This document shows positions 1 through 9,403 of a stretch of DNA of 64,000 nt, piece after piece (position 1 is the first letter of the stretch; every line of letters begins with the position of its first letter). This stretch comes from Candidatus Poribacteria bacterium (GTDB taxonomy: Bacteria > Poribacteria > WGA-4E > WGA-3G): contig JAJEET010000019.1 in assembly GCA_022820835.1 (NCBI GenBank), positions 1 through 64,000 on the forward strand, in the 5' to 3' direction. Made by a program: the position numbers and the translations under genes. The notes under the pieces are model-generated. The model did no database searches and was not told the DNA's origin. It saw only the letters and a program-made list of their open reading frames with translations.

Positions 1-144
1 TTTTTCACACTTTCTGTAAAAAAATTTTGTGTGTGGAGGTATTTTATCACAACACCCCTGACTTCCATATACTTTTTCTATCAACACCCTTTCAACACCC
101 TTTCAACACAACACATAAAAAGAAAATGGGGGTAAATGAAACCA

Positions 145-480
145 TTATAACAAAGTGCTTGCGTTAAATCCCAAAAACCGCATGGTACAAAAGTATCGGA
201 AAGACGTGCGTCGTGTCCTCCGAATGTTGACAATCCTGCCTGAAACGGGGTAGCAACCGAAAATTTCGACTAAGCAAGGCGGATGCGTATGGCGCATACT
301 ATAATCGCGCACTGGCGAAGTACTTCCTCGGGTTAGATAAAGCAGCACACGGCGATGAAGAGGCAGCCATACCGCTCTATCAATCAGCGATAGCAATTTG
401 AAACTGAACAAGGAAATGCCGCCGAAGCAGAAAAATTATATCAAGAAGCGATAGCTGACGTTTTAGACCCAGATAAGGAG
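145..480 (+). pseudogene. Degraded TPR-protein remnants
   Basis: Translated fragments in different frames look like TPR pieces: KVLALNPKNRMVQKYRKDVRRVLRMLT, ADAYGAYYNRALAKYFLGLDKAAHGDEEAAIPLYQSAIAI*, TEQGNAAEAEKLYQEAIADVLDPDKE; no continuous ORF. Confidence 0.55.
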
Positions 481-487
481 ACACATC

Positions 488-1768
488 ATGAAAAAGAAAA
501 AAGATAGGTCGTTAAGACAGATAATTGAAGACAATAAACAGTCTATTGTTTTTTTTCTAACAGAGCCTGACCTTAAAAAACCCACTGTATTCTTCTCAAC
601 AGACGACGGGCCAACAATTAACCTTGCTTCGACAACCGGATTCTTTGTGGCACCCGACAAGATCGTGACGACTATTGACGCGTTATCCAAAGCTCTCAGT
701 ATTGCCGCATTTTCGGCGGTTTCTTTTCAAAAGGCATTCAACAGTAGCAGGAATCGGTCTTCCCGTAGACGTAAGCGCAACCAAATTCTTGTGCCAAATG
801 AGGACGTTCTGGAAGAGTACACCATTGAAGGTGTTACTGCTTATGATACGAAAAATAACCTTGTGCTCCTCAAAATCGAGGAGACAGGGGTACCATTGCC
901 GTTGGGTGATAGCGATACCGTTGAGGTAGGCGAGACCGTTTATGCAATTGGAAACCAAGATGAACCAAGATGTGCAGGCGCGGCAGGTTATCTTCAGAGC
1001 AGATATAGAGATGATAGGTGGCTTCATATAAGAATCGACTTCTCTGGTGCGGGCAGTGGCAGTCCCGTCCTAAACAACAAGCAAGAAGTTGTCGGTGTGT
1101 TTGCTTACGCGACGGGTTCCGCTGCGGGGGATAGTCGTTCAATAATGGGGACAGCTGTATCTTCAAATGTGCTTCAGGAACTCCTCGCTAATGCAGGAGA
1201 GGTTATCTGGTTGGATGAGTTCCAGGCGGACCCCCGCGTACGCGCCTATGCTTTGGAAGCACGAGCGGACGAAAAGATGTCAGAACGAAATAAAAATAGG
1301 GGTGCGATAAGAGACTATAACGCCGCTCTGAAACTCAACCCAGACTTGGTTGAAATCTACTCTAAACGAGGTATCGTAAAACTCCGCCTTGGGAAACTCG
1401 GAAGTGCTATTAAGGATTTTGATAAGATGATTGAAATTAATCCGGAACATATCTTCGCCTACAACAATCGGGCATCTGCAAAAGGTAATCTTGGAGACGA
1501 ACAGGGGCTACTTGAAGATCTCAATAAAGCGATAGAAATTAACCCTGAGTATGCAATCGCACACGTTAATTTGGCAGAGGTCAAAATTCACCTCGCCGAA
1601 GATAAGGCGGATGAAGGAGACATCGGTGAGTCAAAACGATATTATCAGGCGGTCATCAGCCATTCTGCCAAGGCACTTAAGTTAGATCCGAGAAACCCGT
1701 TAGCAGAGAGACAACGTAGACGAGCTCAGGATGCCCTTCGGATGTTGAAGTCGCAGCCTGAAGTTTAG
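488..1768 (+). CDS. Trypsin-like (degenerate) protease domain plus TPR protein
   Basis: Collinear with the neighbouring trypsin-TPR protein (GFFxxPDKIVT, EGVTAYD, PLPLGxSxTVxxGETVYAIG, GSGSPVL) followed by TPRs; His and Asp of the triad appear substituted. Confidence 0.8.
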   Translation: MKKKKDRSLRQIIEDNKQSIVFFLTEPDLKKPTVFFSTDDGPTINLASTTGFFVAPDKIVTTIDALSKALSIAAFSAVSFQKAFNSSRNRSSRRRKRNQILVPNEDVLEEYTIEGVTAYDTKNNLVLLKIEETGVPLPLGDSDTVEVGETVYAIGNQDEPRCAGAAGYLQSRYRDDRWLHIRIDFSGAGSGSPVLNNKQEVVGVFAYATGSAAGDSRSIMGTAVSSNVLQELLANAGEVIWLDEFQADPRVRAYALEARADEKMSERNKNRGAIRDYNAALKLNPDLVEIYSKRGIVKLRLGKLGSAIKDFDKMIEINPEHIFAYNNRASAKGNLGDEQGLLEDLNKAIEINPEYAIAHVNLAEVKIHLAEDKADEGDIGESKRYYQAVISHSAKALKLDPRNPLAERQRRRAQDALRMLKSQPEV

Positions 1769-1865
1769 GCATAGTCCTCTGTGCAGGCACACTAACGGTA
1801 GCGGACTGTGGTGCAATTGTAATCGTTTTTGGGTTTCTCATATTCAGACCCGGGGGATTTCTCTC

Positions 1866-4253
1866 ATGAAACCTAATAAAAAATGTCTATTGAGTCTTTT
1901 CACTTTAATTTTTGTGTTCGTCCTCTCATGTGCGCGGGTGCAGAACGTTTCTGACAAACTGCCAACGCTGACAGCGGAACTTGCATCCGAAAAAGGTAAA
2001 ACTTCAGTCGTCCGCATTACGGGCGGAAACCTGATGAGAATAGGTGCAGGCAGCGGGTTCTTCATCCAACCCGATAAGATTGTAACGAACCTTCACGTCA
2101 TCGCGCGTCCGGGCCCCATTTTCGCGAAACTCAGCGGTGAGGACACAATTTGGATGGTCGAAGGTGTCACAGCGTACGATCTGGAGAACGACCTCGTCGT
2201 TTTGAAGGTTATGGGTGAAAGTCTCCCGCTCCCGCTCGGCAGCAGCGAAACTGTTAAAAAAGGTGAAACCGTTTACGCCATAGGCTACCCGGGCGGCGGA
2301 GAATATAAACTCACGGAGGGAACCGTACAAAACAGCCACTATCAAAATAAATGGCTCCAGACGACAGCCGATATTTCCAAGGGGAACAGTGGCGGTCCGA
2401 TGCTCAACGGCAACGGTGACGTTATCGGCATCAGTACTGCTGTGGACGATTCCTATAGTTATGCTATTCCGTCGGATACGCTCAAAACCTTGCTCTCTGC
2501 GTCTACGGAGGTTGAACCTCTGGCGGCGTGGTACAAACAGAAGCGTATTCGTGCGTATAGTTACCACGAGCGCGGTGAGGATAGATACAGCGATAAGCAG
2601 TATAGAGCCGCGATAGATGACCTCAATAAATCTATTGAGTTGGATGCCGAATATACACGGGCTTACGCGGCGCGCGGGTACATGTCGTCACACTACGGCG
2701 AGACGATTGTCAAGTATGGACGCATCGCTGATGCGCGACAACACTACCTCACAGCGATTGAGGACTATACGGAGACTATCAAATTAGATGCAGACGGCGA
2801 CGAGAACTATAACGGTCGCGGGCATACATACTGCCACTACGGTGAATACGAAGCCAATCAGGGGAATACAACGGAGGCGCAAAAACAGTATCTCGCGGCA
2901 ATTGAGGACTATACCAAAGCCATCAAATTGGATTCGGATGACAGTAGAAATTACAGCGGTCGCGCCTGGGCAAAGTCGCTCTTAGGGGAATTGAACGTTC
3001 AACAGGAAGAGCTCGGCAAAGCGCGAAAACAGTATCTCGCAGCGATCAAGGATTATACCAAAGCCATCAAATTGGACCCTGAAGACGATACAAACTACAA
3101 AGATCGTGGATGGGTGAAATACCTCGTCGGGGAATTGCGAACCGAGCAGGGGAAGACCGACGACGCACAGAAGTTTTATCAAGCGGCGATCGCTGATACC
3201 GAGCAAGCCATTCAACTCGATGCCGACAGAGCCAGTACCTATCATACCCGTGGTGTTGCGAGGGCTGCGCTCGGCGAATATGACGGCGCAATAGCGGATT
3301 TCGATACCGCTATTGAACACGATTCCGATTATACTGAAGCGTATCGCAGCCGCGCGGAAACGAAGCAGGCACTCGGTCAAGGAGAAGCAGCAAAGACAGA
3401 TTTTTTGAGATCGAAACAGTCTGTCGGTAAAGGCATCGTACCGTCACAGGAATTGGAAAACGCAGCAACCGAAATGGTACACATCCCCGCAGGTGAATTC
3501 CAGATGGGCAGCAATGAAATCACAGCAGCGATGCCCAGACACACCGTCCATCTTGACGCGTTCTATATCGACGCTTATGAGGTGACGAACGCACAATTCA
3601 AGGCGTTCATCGATGCGAATCCTGAGTGGCGCAAGAACAACATTCCGAGTGAATACCATAACGGTAACTACCTCAAACTCTGGGCAGGGAACGACTATCC
3701 GAGAGGGAAATCGAATCATCCGGTTGTCTATGTGAGTTGGTACGCAGCGATGGCGTATGCGAAATGGAAAGGCAAACGGCTTCCGACGGAAGCAGAATGG
3801 GAGAAAGCAGCGCGCGGCGGCATGACAGGTAGACGCTATGTCTGGGGTAATTCCCGTCATCCGGGTAAAGCGAACTATGGGTATTACGGGAAACACACGC
3901 GTCCCGTCGGGAGTTATCTACCGAACGGATACGGTTTGCACGATATGGGTGGGAATGTATGGGAACTGTGTTTGGATCGATATGATAGGAATTTCTACAG
4001 TCGGTCTCCGAAGGAGAATCCGGTTGCTGGTGTCCCGGATATTGAGGCGTTGATGGGAGATTTCACAAGTGTCAAGACCATACGCGTATCGCGTGGCGGT
4101 TCATGGAACACGCGCAGCTCTCCCGCGCAAGCGGCGAGTCGTGGGAATGATAAACCGACGAACACGAACAGTTGGCTCGGCTTCCGTTGCGCAAAAAGTG
4201 CTACGCCTCAGCAAAATACCGAGGCAGTTCCCTCAACTGACGATTTGAAATAA
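1866..4253 (+). CDS. Secreted trypsin-like serine protease with TPR repeats and C-terminal SUMF1/FGE-like domain
   Basis: Signal/lipoprotein-like N-terminus; TNLHVIA, ENDLVVLK, GNSGGPML triad motifs; TPR array; EMVHIPAGEFQMGS...EVTNAQF...RLPTEAEWEKAARGG...GGNVWE...RGGSW...GFRCA. Confidence 0.9.
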   Translation: MKPNKKCLLSLFTLIFVFVLSCARVQNVSDKLPTLTAELASEKGKTSVVRITGGNLMRIGAGSGFFIQPDKIVTNLHVIARPGPIFAKLSGEDTIWMVEGVTAYDLENDLVVLKVMGESLPLPLGSSETVKKGETVYAIGYPGGGEYKLTEGTVQNSHYQNKWLQTTADISKGNSGGPMLNGNGDVIGISTAVDDSYSYAIPSDTLKTLLSASTEVEPLAAWYKQKRIRAYSYHERGEDRYSDKQYRAAIDDLNKSIELDAEYTRAYAARGYMSSHYGETIVKYGRIADARQHYLTAIEDYTETIKLDADGDENYNGRGHTYCHYGEYEANQGNTTEAQKQYLAAIEDYTKAIKLDSDDSRNYSGRAWAKSLLGELNVQQEELGKARKQYLAAIKDYTKAIKLDPEDDTNYKDRGWVKYLVGELRTEQGKTDDAQKFYQAAIADTEQAIQLDADRASTYHTRGVARAALGEYDGAIADFDTAIEHDSDYTEAYRSRAETKQALGQGEAAKTDFLRSKQSVGKGIVPSQELENAATEMVHIPAGEFQMGSNEITAAMPRHTVHLDAFYIDAYEVTNAQFKAFIDANPEWRKNNIPSEYHNGNYLKLWAGNDYPRGKSNHPVVYVSWYAAMAYAKWKGKRLPTEAEWEKAARGGMTGRRYVWGNSRHPGKANYGYYGKHTRPVGSYLPNGYGLHDMGGNVWELCLDRYDRNFYSRSPKENPVAGVPDIEALMGDFTSVKTIRVSRGGSWNTRSSPAQAASRGNDKPTNTNSWLGFRCAKSATPQQNTEAVPSTDDLK

Positions 4254-4259
4254 AACGGG

Positions 4260-4283
4260 TAGGCGCGCTTTGCAAGCGCGCCT
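4260..4283. terminator. Bidirectional hairpin terminator between convergent genes
   Basis: TAGGCGCGCTTTGCAAGCGCGCCTA-type near-perfect palindrome between the 4253(+) and 4294(-) gene ends. Confidence 0.7.
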
Positions 4284-4293
4284 ATCAACAGAG

Positions 4294-5025
4294 CTACCCT
4301 TCTGCTTTTAACTTTCGGACTTCCTCTCTGGCACTTTGGAGGAGGTGCAACGTACTCGGAAAGAGCGCATAGAGTGCCTCGTAGTAGGCAAGGTATTCGT
4401 CTTCGTTGCCTTTGATTCTAAAGCCTCCAAACATCATTTTTGTCTCTCCCGCAACCACAATATCGACCTCCGGAATATCCCCAAACTGATGGACTAACTT
4501 CTCTCTGTAAATTTTGGCAAACAGTTCGGGATCATCGGTCTCCTCCATCAGTTTATCTTTCAGAAATCCGTCAAGATACTTCCGATTCGACTCGTTCGGC
4601 CAAAGAACATATCGTGCTTTGGCATAATTAATCAGTTCGTCAAGGGTTGTGATGAGTCCCCCGGGTGTCAGCAATTGTTTTCGTCGACGTTCCGCGACGA
4701 TATGAACGGCTGGAATGTTCCCGAATTGTTGGACGAGTTGTGCATGGAAATATTTGGCGTGTCGCTCAGGATTTTTCTCCTGAATCCAGTTATTGGGCAG
4801 TTCTAACTGCATCAGTTCCTGAACTTCTTCATCGCTGATGTCGTAGGTGAGATCACTGGTATCATAGAGGTCGTTTGGCAGGACAATTGGCTCTGGCGAT
4901 TCCGTTGCGTCCGGAGCTACCGAAACTGACGATTTCCTACCTTCAGGGTCTCCACAGCCAAGAAAGAAAGACAGACTGAAAAGACATACAAAAGCGGTCA
5001 AGCCTAAAAAATATCTTTTCACCAT
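4294..5025 (-). CDS. Hypothetical lipoprotein
   Basis: N-terminal LTAFVCLFSLSFFLGCGD lipobox-like signal; no family recognised. Confidence 0.65.
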   Translation of the reverse strand: MVKRYFLGLTAFVCLFSLSFFLGCGDPEGRKSSVSVAPDATESPEPIVLPNDLYDTSDLTYDISDEEVQELMQLELPNNWIQEKNPERHAKYFHAQLVQQFGNIPAVHIVAERRRKQLLTPGGLITTLDELINYAKARYVLWPNESNRKYLDGFLKDKLMEETDDPELFAKIYREKLVHQFGDIPEVDIVVAGETKMMFGGFRIKGNEDEYLAYYEALYALFPSTLHLLQSAREEVRKLKAEG

Positions 5026-5122
5026 TGTTCGGTTCTCCTTAGAAAAATAAAAGTGTGAAACGATTATAACATCAATTTCATAAATGATTCAAGAAGTTTT
5101 TGTCAGATGTCAGAAATTGCGT

Positions 5123-5151
5123 TTGACTTCCATAAAATTCTGTGCTATAGT
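5123..5151 (+). promoter_or_regulatory. Sigma70-type promoter
   Basis: TTGACT (5123-5128), 17-nt spacer, TATAGT (5146-5151), 6 nt before ATG 5158. Confidence 0.65.
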
Positions 5152-5157
5152 AGTCTC

Positions 5158-7200
5158 ATGCAAGAAGCATTGCTCAGCGTACAGAACCTCAAAACCTATT
5201 TTCGCACGCCAGACGGACTTGCCCGTGCCGTTGACGGCATCTCTTTCGAGATTGCGCCGAACGAGATTTTCGCGCTTGTCGGTGAGTCGGGGTGTGGTAA
5301 AAGCGTCACCGCGCTGTCTGTGATCCAACTCGTCGCGCAACCTGCCGGTTTTATCGCAGGGGGTGCCATTAACTATAACGGACAAGACATCACGCGTCTG
5401 CCAGAAGTCGAGAAACGGAAGATTCAAGGGAACGACATCGCCATGGTGTTCCAAGAACCGATGACCAGCCTGAACCCGGTTTTCACTATCGGTAGCCAGA
5501 TTTCGGAGGCGATCCGACAACACCAGAACCTCCGCGGTACTGCTGCACGGAACGCCGCTATTGAGATGCTTGATCTCGTCGGTATCCCTGAACCCGCTGC
5601 GCGTTACGATGAATATCCGCACCAGATGTCCGGCGGAATGAAACAGCGCGTCATGATTGCGATGGCGCTCTCCTGCCGTCCGGGGCTCCTCATCGCCGAT
5701 GAACCTACAACCGCGCTGGATGTTACGATACAGGCACAGATCCTCGAACTCATCCAACGCCTCCAGCAAGAATTGCAAATGGCGGTGCTACTGATTACAC
5801 ACGATTTAGGGGTTGTCGCGAACATTGCTGACCGTGTCGCTGTGATGTACGCGGGGAAGATCGCGGAGATGGGGACATGGGAGCAGCTCTACAAGACCCC
5901 GCAGCACCCGTACACCGTCAAGCTCCTGGAATCGACACCGGCTCGCGATAAACGCGGCACACAATTGCACACGATTACTGGTAGAGTTCCGAAAGCCACC
6001 GAATATAGCGACGGCTGCCGATTTGCCGATCGTTGTCCGACGGTCATGGACGGCTGCGAGACGATTCCACCTACATTGCACACTGTAAATGGGAGTGAAC
6101 ATCACGTCGCCTGCCATCTCTACAACTCCGAACCGCCTTTTAATGTTAAGATAGAGGGTGCTGCGAAATTGGAACTCGAAACGGATGCTGAGAAAATAGA
6201 AACGCCTCCGACACAGGCAGAAGGCACACAGTCGCAGCTTCAGGTGAAAGACCTATGTGTCCACTATCCGATTCAGAAGGGAATTTTTAAACGGACAGTC
6301 GGTTACGTCTATGCGGTTGATGATGTCACGCTTGATATTCCGCGCGGCAAAACGCTTGCACTCGTCGGTGAATCCGGTTCTGGAAAAACTTCCTTCGGTA
6401 AAGCCATCCTCCGGTTAGGCGTGCCTGTTAAAGGCGACCTCGTCTATGACGGTGTTAACATCGCAACTACCACGCGTCAGCAGATGCACCCCTATCGGAA
6501 ACGGATGCAGATTATCTTTCAGGATCCTTATGCATCCCTCAATCCTCGGATGACCGTCGGTGCCATTATCCAAGAAGGGATGCAGGCACACGGTATCGGT
6601 GAATCGGTTGACGAACGCGAGCATCGGGTCGCAGAACTGATGCAGCGTGTCGGTTTATCGCCGGATATGGTAACGCGCTACCCGCATGAGTTCTCTGGGG
6701 GTCAGCGGCAACGCATCGGTATTGCACGCTGTCTCGCTGTCGATCCGGAGTTCATTGTCTGCGATGAGGCGACGAGTGCGTTGGATGTGTCTGTCCAAGC
6801 GCAGATACTGAATTTGCTAAAATCGCTACAGAACGATTTTAATCTTACGTATCTCTTTATCACACACAATCTTTCCGTTGTCGAGTATTTCGCCGATGAG
6901 GTAGCGGTGATGTATCTCGGCAGAATCGTTGAGCGTGGCACAACAGAGGAGATTTTCGATTCACCGAAGCATCCTTATACGCGTGCCCTTCTCTCTGCTG
7001 TTCCGAAGATGGATCCGCAGACCGGCGTTGAAAAGATTCGGTTAGAGGGTGACGTGCCTTCACCGATCAATCGTCCATCTGGTTGCTACTTCCATCCACG
7101 CTGTCCAGAAGTTATGGCGGTGTGTGCGGACGAATACCCAGACGAAACGCTTTTCACAGAAACGCACTCATGCAACTGTTATTTGTATCGAGACGCATAG
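5158..7200 (+). CDS. Fused dual-NBD peptide/nickel ABC transporter ATP-binding protein (DppD-DppF type)
   Basis: Two Walker A ([20 protein letters not shown]), two signature motifs ([16 protein letters not shown]), oligopeptide-transporter C-terminal motif (CxFxxRCP / CYFHPRCPEV) twice. Confidence 0.93.
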   Translation: MQEALLSVQNLKTYFRTPDGLARAVDGISFEIAPNEIFALVGESGCGKSVTALSVIQLVAQPAGFIAGGAINYNGQDITRLPEVEKRKIQGNDIAMVFQEPMTSLNPVFTIGSQISEAIRQHQNLRGTAARNAAIEMLDLVGIPEPAARYDEYPHQMSGGMKQRVMIAMALSCRPGLLIADEPTTALDVTIQAQILELIQRLQQELQMAVLLITHDLGVVANIADRVAVMYAGKIAEMGTWEQLYKTPQHPYTVKLLESTPARDKRGTQLHTITGRVPKATEYSDGCRFADRCPTVMDGCETIPPTLHTVNGSEHHVACHLYNSEPPFNVKIEGAAKLELETDAEKIETPPTQAEGTQSQLQVKDLCVHYPIQKGIFKRTVGYVYAVDDVTLDIPRGKTLALVGESGSGKTSFGKAILRLGVPVKGDLVYDGVNIATTTRQQMHPYRKRMQIIFQDPYASLNPRMTVGAIIQEGMQAHGIGESVDEREHRVAELMQRVGLSPDMVTRYPHEFSGGQRQRIGIARCLAVDPEFIVCDEATSALDVSVQAQILNLLKSLQNDFNLTYLFITHNLSVVEYFADEVAVMYLGRIVERGTTEEIFDSPKHPYTRALLSAVPKMDPQTGVEKIRLEGDVPSPINRPSGCYFHPRCPEVMAVCADEYPDETLFTETHSCNCYLYRDA

Positions 7201-7380
7201 TAAATTAACGTGAGTTCAATGCTAAAAATAAGAAGGATGTGCCTGTCTATGTGGATATGCGCGGAGATACAAGGCAAATAAGACCAAAGGACGCAGCTTG
7301 AAACGAAGTGGAAAGCGATTCTACGGGAAAGAACATGAAACTCTATACTCACTTCAACGAACCGCAAGGTAAATTAAAAT

Positions 7381-9273
7381 ATGGCGAAAATCAAAATACT
7401 TTCCGCAGATGTTGCCAACAAGATCGCCGCTGGCGAAGTCGTCGAGCGCCCGGCTTCCGTCGTTAAGGAACTGATCGAAAACGCCGTTGACGCAGAAAGC
7501 ACCTCTATCCGCGTCGAAATCCGTGCAGGCGGTAAACGGTTGATCCATGTCTCTGATAACGGTGTCGGCATGGCACGTGAGGACGCGCTGCTCGCCTTGG
7601 AACGTCACGCCACGAGTAAGGTGAGCCGTATCGAAGACCTTGAGCATATTCAGACGTTTGGGTTCCGCGGTGAAGCGTTGGCGAGTATCGCCTCTGTCTC
7701 ACAATTTGAACTCCTCACCCGTACTGCCGATGCACTTGAAGGAACGAAGGTTAACGTTGACGGCGGTGTTTTCCGTTCCGTACAAGAGAGTGGTTGTTCT
7801 CCTGGCACCCACATGTCGATTAACAACCTCTTTTACAATGTCCCGGCACGCCTGAAGTTCCTCAAGACCGATACCACTGAGATGAATCATGTCACAAATC
7901 AGGTAACGTGGGCTGCACTCGCGCATCCGAATATCCATTTTGCGTTGACGCACAACGGTAGGACTATCCACGATGTACGTGCCTGCGATTCGCATCTGGA
8001 GCGGATACGTCTGCTCTACGGCAAAGAGTTCGCTGAAAACCTTATTGAGTTTACGGAGGAACTCCCCGAACTGAAAATATACGGTCTACTCGGGAAACCG
8101 GAATTCACGAAGGCGAATCGCGAATACCAACTCTTTTTTATGAATCAGCGCCCGATCCGGAGCCGGATCATCGGCGCAGCACTGAAAGAGGGATTCGACG
8201 CGATGGTTGCCAAAGACCGGCAGCCTGTAGCACTCCTTTTCCTGACATTGGACCCGGAGGCGGTCGATGTCAATGTCCATCCTGCTAAGATTGAAGTGCG
8301 GTTTCGGAACGAACGGACGATTTATAGCGGTATCGTCCGTATGCTCCGCAACGCGCTCCATAAAGCGAAGTATATCCCCAAAATCGAGACGCCTGTAGAA
8401 CCGACACAGACTGAGGCAGGCACTGAAAATAGTGAGACGCACGTATCGCAACGGGTGCCTACGCCGAGTTCAACATCCGTTTCGGGTAGGGGACACCCCA
8501 CAACGCCGGTAAACCGTACACAACGGACATACACGCCACCTGTCCGGACACAGAGACCGGTGGCAGACACCGGACAGGAGACTGAAGATGCTACTGAAAC
8601 TTCGGGCGTACAAGTCTCACCCACACCGACTGAAACCGTCGTCCAACCCCCACAACAGGAGATTCCAGATGGCGTAAATCTGAGTCTGCTCGACTTTGAA
8701 AACGTCCAACTCAAGGCGAATCTCTTCAAAACCTATATTGTCGCTGAGGCGGGAGATAAAATCTTCTTCATTGATCAGCACGTCGCTGCTGAGCGTGTGC
8801 TTTATGAACGTTTCGTCAACCAGATGCAAGCCGACGGGATTCCTGTGCAGGGGTTACTGTTGCCTGTCACCTTGGAGGCGACACCGCAGCAGCTCAGTGC
8901 CTTAAAAGTTCACGGTGCCATCTTCAGTAAACTCGGTTTTGATCTGGAAGAGTTCGGCGGAAACACGATCCTGATTCGTGCGATCCCGTCACCACTCCCG
9001 ACCCGAGTCTCGGCACAGACGGTTACGGACCTATTGGACAAACTCCCGGAAGAACCGCATACCGACGTACAACTCCCGGAAGCGATTGACAACGCTTTAA
9101 TCACAGTCGCGTGTAAATCCGCTGTCAAAGCAGGCGATACGCTGGATATGAAGGAGATGGTGAATCTCATCAAGGAGTTATCGCAGGCGAAACTCCCGTT
9201 CAATTGTCCACATTCGCGTCCGATCATCGTCGAGATGGGGCGCGATGAATTAGAACGCCGCTTCCATCGGTAA
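7381..9273 (+). CDS. mutL: DNA mismatch repair protein MutL
   Basis: IKILSADVANKIAAGEVVERPASVVKELIENAVDA, GFRGEALASIASV, C-terminal dimerisation domain with FIDQHVAAERVLYERF. Confidence 0.97.
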   Translation: MAKIKILSADVANKIAAGEVVERPASVVKELIENAVDAESTSIRVEIRAGGKRLIHVSDNGVGMAREDALLALERHATSKVSRIEDLEHIQTFGFRGEALASIASVSQFELLTRTADALEGTKVNVDGGVFRSVQESGCSPGTHMSINNLFYNVPARLKFLKTDTTEMNHVTNQVTWAALAHPNIHFALTHNGRTIHDVRACDSHLERIRLLYGKEFAENLIEFTEELPELKIYGLLGKPEFTKANREYQLFFMNQRPIRSRIIGAALKEGFDAMVAKDRQPVALLFLTLDPEAVDVNVHPAKIEVRFRNERTIYSGIVRMLRNALHKAKYIPKIETPVEPTQTEAGTENSETHVSQRVPTPSSTSVSGRGHPTTPVNRTQRTYTPPVRTQRPVADTGQETEDATETSGVQVSPTPTETVVQPPQQEIPDGVNLSLLDFENVQLKANLFKTYIVAEAGDKIFFIDQHVAAERVLYERFVNQMQADGIPVQGLLLPVTLEATPQQLSALKVHGAIFSKLGFDLEEFGGNTILIRAIPSPLPTRVSAQTVTDLLDKLPEEPHTDVQLPEAIDNALITVACKSAVKAGDTLDMKEMVNLIKELSQAKLPFNCPHSRPIIVEMGRDELERRFHR

Positions 9274-9297
9274 GTTAAGGTTTTCAGTCATATAGGA

Positions 9298-9355
9298 TAG
9301 CACTTACACAGCGCGTTCATAAGTCCCCCTGATAAGGGGGATTTAGGGGGTTTAA
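9298..9355. repeat. Interspersed CACTTAC...CCCCCTGATAAGGGGG element
   Basis: GCACTTACACAGCGCGTTCATAAGTCCCCCTGATAAGGGGGATTTAGGGGGTTT; related sequences at 34546-34675 and 55226-55282. Confidence 0.6.
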
Positions 9356-9403
9356 AATAAAATTTATCATCACGTGCTTTGTGTATGTCCTAATAGGAGA
9401 AAA

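Noticed and set aside
683-1166. Antisense ORFs overlapping the trypsin-TPR gene (683-1027, 870-1166)
   Set aside because: No recognisable domains and fully inside a strongly supported plus-strand gene; the same reasoning rejects most antisense ORFs in the track.
3463-4250. Sulfatase-activating enzyme (true FGE)
   Set aside because: Catalytic Cys pair is missing and no sulfatase gene is nearby; only the SUMF1-like fold is supported.
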